From Archaeoglobus sp. UBA230 (GTDB lineage Archaea; Halobacteriota; Archaeoglobi; Archaeoglobales; Archaeoglobaceae), in the NCBI GenBank assembly GCA_002507545.1, contig DAVR01000036.1, positions 1 to 47,574 on the forward strand: a stretch of 47,574 bases of DNA, read 5' to 3'. Position 1 is the stretch's first letter. The number at the start of each line of letters is the position of its first letter. Position numbers and translations under genes: made by a program. Shown piece by piece: positions 43,513 through 47,574 of the stretch. The notes beneath the pieces are model-generated. The model saw only the letters and a program-made list of their open reading frames with translations. It was not told where the DNA came from and made no database searches.

Positions 43513-44136
43513 ATGGCAGTCGTTTATCCGTCAAAGGATTGGTTAGATGAGCTAAAAAGGGTTGTAAATAGTGATGAAGAATACAAGAAGGTTGCAGCGA
43601 ACTGGGAAGGTGATTACCTTGTCATTTCTGAGGTTGACGAAGAAGCTCTGAACGACTTTAAGAATCCGAAAATTTTGAAGGGATTTCTGTCAATGATATA
43701 CGCGTTACCCAAAGAGAGGAGAGCGAAATACAAAGGGACTCCTTCTGAGGTCTTTCTAAACAAACTGGGTCTTTCCCTTGATGAAGATGTTGACTTGGAC
43801 TCCCTCAATTACGAAGAACTTACAGCAAAAGTGGCAGAAATCAAGATCGAGGAAGTTAAAGGTGCAGCTTCATATATCTGGCTGGACTTCTGGCATGGTG
43901 AGCTAAGGCATGCTGAACCAGTTGCACCGGGAGAGAAGGATGATGCAAGGTTTAAGCTGAGTGGTCCATATGCGGCTTTTAAGGAGATGATTTTCAAGAA
44001 GATTGACCCAACTACCATGATTATGCAGGGGAAGCTGAAGCTTCAGGGTGACTTGGCTTATATGATGAGGAACATTGCTGCCGTCAGAAAATACAACGAG
44101 CTTCAGAACTCGATTGAGATTGATACTGATCCCTAA
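43513..44136 (+). CDS. SCP-2 sterol-transfer-fold protein
   Basis: This 207-residue cytoplasmic protein has the SCP2 alpha/beta fold features: an early helix, an NWEGDYLVISEV strand, YIWLDFWHGELRHAE and the late GPYAAFKEMIFKKIDPTTMIMQGKLKLQGDL-type region in which the helix after MIMQGKLK is the family hallmark. Such proteins bind lipids or acyl-CoA. An insertion near residues 60-115 is longer than in the minimal 110-residue domain. It is monocistronic with its own TATA box and converges on the small membrane protein gene. Confidence 0.75.
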   Translation: MAVVYPSKDWLDELKRVVNSDEEYKKVAANWEGDYLVISEVDEEALNDFKNPKILKGFLSMIYALPKERRAKYKGTPSEVFLNKLGLSLDEDVDLDSLNYEELTAKVAEIKIEEVKGAASYIWLDFWHGELRHAEPVAPGEKDDARFKLSGPYAAFKEMIFKKIDPTTMIMQGKLKLQGDLAYMMRNIAAVRKYNELQNSIEIDTDP

Positions 44137-44180
44137 TTTTTTCTATTCGACTTGCGCTTACTGTTATCCCAAGCCTGATT

Positions 44181-44588
44181 TTAAAACCTCGTCGGATGCA
44201 TAGACGGTGGTGGAGTGAAGAACAGCATCCATGCTCCAAATAACACCATTAGCACGATGGCCGTAAGGAAGATTATCACTCCAGCGATTATGGTGGCTAA
44301 AAAGGCTTCGAGGAAGCTCACATCGAGAAGGGTCTTGAGGATGTAGAGGTAGAGGATAAAGGCGATTAAAGGCAGGAAGACTACGAGAGGTGTGAAATGC
44401 AGTAGGAGCGAAACCACTGCCGTAACAAGAAAGGCGGCAAAGTTGGCAAATCCGCAATGAAGGATTCCCCTATCCTTTCTCAGCACCTTAAAGGCTACCC
44501 AGATGAAGAAGCCCGGAACTATTATTGAAATCAGAAAAAATGCAAGCGTTGCTATGCCGAAGGATAAAAAATCAAAGAAGGGCGGCAC
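44181..44588 (-). CDS. Small integral membrane protein of unknown function
   Basis: This 135-residue protein has about four hydrophobic helices ([69 protein letters not shown]) and short loops. I do not recognise a family. Its ATG at 44588 lies inside the end of ilvD (17-bp overlap), so it should be translated with ilvD. The C-terminus is Pro- and Phe-rich ([10 protein letters not shown]). Confidence 0.72.
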   Translation of the reverse strand: MPPFFDFLSFGIATLAFFLISIIVPGFFIWVAFKVLRKDRGILHCGFANFAAFLVTAVVSLLLHFTPLVVFLPLIAFILYLYILKTLLDVSFLEAFLATIIAGVIIFLTAIVLMVLFGAWMLFFTPPPSMHPTRF

Positions 44589-46215
44589 CTTCCTCAGCCC
44601 CCTTTACCAGCCTAACATATTTCGCCAGATAGCCCTTAAGTTCCTTCTCCCTTGGTTTCCACCTCGCCCTTCTATCCGCAATCTCCTCGTCGCTAATCTT
44701 TACTTCCAACTTTCTCTCCGGGATGTCAATCAAAATTGTATCGCCATTCTCAACAAGGGCAATGTTTCCTCCAACTGCTGCTTCTGGTGAGACATGACCA
44801 ATACAAGGCCCTCTCGTTGCTCCGCTAAACCTCCCGTCTGTGATCAAAGCTACCCTCTGTAATCCCAAGCCAGATATAGCTGCGGTTGGCAACAACATCT
44901 CGGGCATTCCTGGCGCACCCTTAGGCCCCATGTACCTTATAACCACCACATCACCCTCTTCAACCTTTCCATCAAGAATTGCCTTCAAAGCCTCCTTTTC
45001 GCTGTCGTAGACCTTTGCCATACCCTCAAATCTAATCATATCCTCGCTCACAGCCGCTGCCTTAATCACAGCCCCTTTCTCAGCTAAATTACCCTTTAAA
45101 ATCGCTATCCCACCCTCCCTGTGGAGCGGGTCGTCGGGAGAGCGTATTATATCTCTGCCCCTCAAAACCGCCTCCTCGGCAATCTGGTAGAGAGTCTTTC
45201 CGCTAACCGTCATTTCATCATGGAAGTACTTCTTGGCCTTCTTTATTAGCATCGGCACCCCACCGCTCTCGTCGAGGTCAACAACCATTTCTTTACTTGC
45301 AGGGTCGATTGAGACAATGTGGGGAGTTCTTCTGCTTATCTCGTCAAAGAGGTCGAGACTCAGCTTTATTCCAGCCTCTTTCGCAATTGCGGGGAGGTGG
45401 AGGACGGTGTTTGTTGAGCCTCCGACAAGCATGTCCATCGTAATCGCATTCTCAAACGATCTCTCGTTAACGAAGTCAAGGGGTTTTAAGTCCTGCTTGA
45501 CGAGCTCAACCACCCTCTTCCCGCTCTGCTTCGCTATTCTGAGTTTTCTTGAAGAGGGGCAAGGGGAGGTGGAGCAGTATGGAAGGCTGAGGCCAAGGGT
45601 TTCAGTGAGTAGCTGCATGCTGTTTGCCGTGTAAAGACCCTGACAGCTACCGCAGTATGGAGCGCAGTAGTCCTCGTAGAGCTTCAACCCAGCATCATCA
45701 AGCTTACCAGCCTTATACATCCCCGCAGCCTCGAAGGCATCCTTGATTGACACCTTCTCTCCACCAACCCTCTCGTAGGGCATTGGACCGCCAGTTACAG
45801 CCACAGTTGGAACGTTGAGTCTGAGCATTGCCATCAGCATTCCCGGAATGATTTTGTCACAGCTCGCAACAACCACAAGCCCGTCAAACCTGTGGGCCTC
45901 AACCATCGCCTCTATGCTGTCAGCAACAATCTCTCTTGATGGCAAAGAGAAGCACATTCCCTCATGCCCCATGGCAATACCATCACAGATTCCTATTATT
46001 CCAAACTCAAAGGGAACGCCGCCAGCAGCATATACTCCCTCCTTCACAGCCTGCGTGAGCTTGTCAAGAGTCATGTGTCCGGGAACAATTGTGTTGTAGG
46101 CATTGGCAACTCCGATGAAGGGCTTATCCATTTCGTCATCAGTCACACCAAGAGCTTTGAGAAGAGCCCTATGAGCTACCCTGTCAATTCCCTTTTTAAC
46201 TTCATCACTTCTCAT
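44572..46215 (-). CDS. ilvD: Dihydroxy-acid dehydratase
   Basis: This iron-sulfur enzyme dehydrates 2,3-dihydroxy acids in valine, isoleucine and leucine synthesis. The 547-residue protein carries the cluster cysteines in [13 protein letters not shown] and [15 protein letters not shown], the ILVD_EDD signatures [15 protein letters not shown] and [19 protein letters not shown], and an intact C-terminal beta-barrel. ATG 46215 is preceded by AGGTG. It lies 58 bp after the DUF362 gene on the same strand; other branched-chain genes are not in the window. Confidence 0.96.
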   Translation of the reverse strand: MRSDEVKKGIDRVAHRALLKALGVTDDEMDKPFIGVANAYNTIVPGHMTLDKLTQAVKEGVYAAGGVPFEFGIIGICDGIAMGHEGMCFSLPSREIVADSIEAMVEAHRFDGLVVVASCDKIIPGMLMAMLRLNVPTVAVTGGPMPYERVGGEKVSIKDAFEAAGMYKAGKLDDAGLKLYEDYCAPYCGSCQGLYTANSMQLLTETLGLSLPYCSTSPCPSSRKLRIAKQSGKRVVELVKQDLKPLDFVNERSFENAITMDMLVGGSTNTVLHLPAIAKEAGIKLSLDLFDEISRRTPHIVSIDPASKEMVVDLDESGGVPMLIKKAKKYFHDEMTVSGKTLYQIAEEAVLRGRDIIRSPDDPLHREGGIAILKGNLAEKGAVIKAAAVSEDMIRFEGMAKVYDSEKEALKAILDGKVEEGDVVVIRYMGPKGAPGMPEMLLPTAAISGLGLQRVALITDGRFSGATRGPCIGHVSPEAAVGGNIALVENGDTILIDIPERKLEVKISDEEIADRRARWKPREKELKGYLAKYVRLVKGAEEGAALL

Positions 46216-46273
46216 GCACCTACTTTTATTGCTCCCATGTTTTTTAGTTTTCCCTTCAGACTCTCCTGCAGTG

Positions 46274-47551
46274 TTAGAATATGGAAGGTGTTAGGGCTGT
46301 CGAGCCACGCAGCTTGGCTTTCAGCCGAGTCACTATGAGGCTGGCAGTTGAAATTGGGACGATGTCGGTAGCCTTCAACCCCGTGAACTTTAAGAGCGAG
46401 TCCGTTACAGCAGCAAGGTCATTGCAGTAGGGAACTATCCGAACCCTTTTGTATTTTTGTTTCAAAAACTCTCCAACCTCCTCTGCGGCGCATTTACCCA
46501 CCACGAGGATAGGCTCCTTAAGGTTTTCAATCTCCTCTCTGTCAAATCCCTTGCCAAACACAATTGAGAACTCTCCATCTGCCCCATAATCAACGTGAAG
46601 CATTTCAAGAACCATAAGGGTATTGTCCAAGCATCCTTCATTGCAGGCTCTCTCTTTCCCCTTCACGAAGGTTACACCTTTCGGATATATTCCAAGGGGT
46701 TTGCAGGGGAACTTTTCGGTCTGTAATCCTTCCCGAACTCTATCTTCCCCCTCAACCTCAATCTTTCCTGCGATTTTGTATTTCTCTTCAGCAATCCTCA
46801 AGTGATTCACCTCTTCCACCTCGTAGCCCAGCATTCTCGCTGCCACAATATCTGCAGCAAGGGCTGAGGGGCTTGCGATGAGAATTCCCATCGGAACAGC
46901 GAATTTCTCAAACATCTTTTCGAGGGGATAATGACCATGGATAATCGCATACTCTCCATCAATTATAGAAAAATTCGGCTTTATGAAGTCGTAAATCGCC
47001 GCAATGAATTTATGTAAGTCGAATTTGCTGTGATAAACTCTCCTATCCTTGTGATATATGAAACCGAACTGGTTCTTGAGATTGAGGGTCACAGTCGTCA
47101 TGTCGTGCGTTTTCAGCTTTGGCATTGATAAATAGAAAGAATCACCATTAACTATCTCTTTGTAAACGATCTTCGGAAAATCTACACGGAAACCACCAAT
47201 TTCCACCTTCACCGCTTTTTCTTCATCGAGATATATCGGCTTAGCACCACAATCCCTCACAACCTTCTCAATTCCAGTCACCTTGAAAACTAACCGGGTA
47301 AAGTTTCCTTGGGTGGAGTTTTCCATAACATATACTTTTTCCGCTCCGATTTTATACAGAGCCTTTATCGCTTCCGCGATAATTCGGGGGGAGGTGTAGC
47401 ATCCTTTCCTGAAATCAACTGCGTTCACCTTGATATAAGCATCACGTCCTGTCAAATCCACATGGTAACTTTCGAGTATTCTTCCAATCTCCTCATGCAG
47501 TGGTTCACGGATTCCAGTGATTGTTATTTTAATTTTCTCAGCATTTTCCAT
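46274..47551 (-). CDS. DUF362 family protein
   Basis: This 425-residue protein has the DUF362 domain in its N-terminal half ([67 protein letters not shown]), but not the usual ferredoxin tail. Instead the C-terminal 120 residues carry scattered cysteines ([24 protein letters not shown]) that might bind a cluster. The function is unknown. The start codon ATG 47551 is one base outside the terminal inverted repeat, so the promoter lies in or beyond the right edge of the window. Confidence 0.82.
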   Translation of the reverse strand: MENAEKIKITITGIREPLHEEIGRILESYHVDLTGRDAYIKVNAVDFRKGCYTSPRIIAEAIKALYKIGAEKVYVMENSTQGNFTRLVFKVTGIEKVVRDCGAKPIYLDEEKAVKVEIGGFRVDFPKIVYKEIVNGDSFYLSMPKLKTHDMTTVTLNLKNQFGFIYHKDRRVYHSKFDLHKFIAAIYDFIKPNFSIIDGEYAIIHGHYPLEKMFEKFAVPMGILIASPSALAADIVAARMLGYEVEEVNHLRIAEEKYKIAGKIEVEGEDRVREGLQTEKFPCKPLGIYPKGVTFVKGKERACNEGCLDNTLMVLEMLHVDYGADGEFSIVFGKGFDREEIENLKEPILVVGKCAAEEVGEFLKQKYKRVRIVPYCNDLAAVTDSLLKFTGLKATDIVPISTASLIVTRLKAKLRGSTALTPSIF

Positions 47552-47552
47552 A

Positions 47553-47574
47553 GTGTATAGTCCTGAAATTTTTG
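47553..47574. repeat. Right copy of terminal inverted repeat
   Basis: These 22 bases are the exact reverse complement of positions 1-22. They directly precede the DUF362 start codon and so belong to its upstream region. Confidence 0.85.

Noticed and set aside
1..47574. Circular element closed by terminal repeats
   Set aside because: The terminal repeats are inverted, not direct, and the gene content is ordinary chromosomal metabolism.

Overview
This window looks like a chromosomal segment of a hyperthermophilic euryarchaeon, very probably an Archaeoglobus close to but not identical with A. fulgidus. The 294-residue LDH-like malate dehydrogenase, the hexulose-phosphate synthase/RraA fusion, the split methylmalonyl-CoA mutase operon, the presenilin-like protease and many TATA-box promoters about 25 nt upstream of start codons (leaderless transcripts) all fit that genus. 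Genes are tightly packed on both strands, and no gene-free stretch exceeds 300 bases. The identification rests on protein resemblance from memory, not on a search.

Layout. 0-9.6 kb: DUF1464 kinase-like protein, NAD(P)HX repair enzyme, serine hydroxymethyltransferase, RNA m5C methyltransferase with a PUA-like partner, malate dehydrogenase, a membrane-anchored Clp-fold protease, a CDIN1/TPD-type nuclease-like protein with a tiny NMD3-like protein, and HPS-RraA. 9.6-15.5 kb: a broken acyl-CoA ligase, a tRNA-Ser(GGA) with an apparent 11-nt intron, a CoA-disulfide-reductase-type flavoprotein, a PflX-like radical SAM protein and an SF1 helicase. 15.6-20.2 kb: a six-gene methylmalonyl-CoA operon (mutase B12 subunit, epimerase, carboxyltransferase, an overlooked 41-residue protein, biotin carrier, mutase catalytic subunit) that converts propionyl-CoA/methylmalonyl-CoA to succinyl-CoA. 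20.3-25.4 kb: MptA for tetrahydromethanopterin synthesis, a secreted phospholipase-D-fold protein, an Era-like GTPase/DUF2073/zinc-ribbon trio and a soluble PAS histidine kinase. 25.3-29 kb (minus): homocysteine-synthesis pair (DUF39-CBS plus NIL-ferredoxin) and a hydroxyacyl-CoA dehydrogenase/BadI-MenB-like pair. 29-34.6 kb: purL-purS divergent from hisI, PIN-ATPase-KH protein and presenilin homologue. 34.6-37.8 kb: accessory island with divergent HEPN-MNT and VapBC modules and a large pilin-like surface protein. 37.8-47.6 kb: MoaD-like carrier/aminotransferase/Lrp, TSUP exporter, DUF166 with CooC-like ATPase, radical SAM protein, SCP2 protein, small membrane protein, ilvD and DUF362.

The most unusual signals are the 22-bp perfect inverted repeat that forms both ends of the window, the 11-nt intron in tRNA-Ser, the small protein inside the carboxylase operon, the NMD3 relic beside the CDIN1 homologue, one near-palindromic TATA box placed to serve two divergent leaderless genes, and a perfect operator-like inverted repeat between TATA box and start codon of vapB. 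As I recall the A. fulgidus gene order, the glyA-mdh-hps block and the methylmalonyl-CoA block are far apart there, so this segment would be rearranged relative to it; that needs an alignment to confirm. I did not find a clearly new multigene defence or metabolic system.
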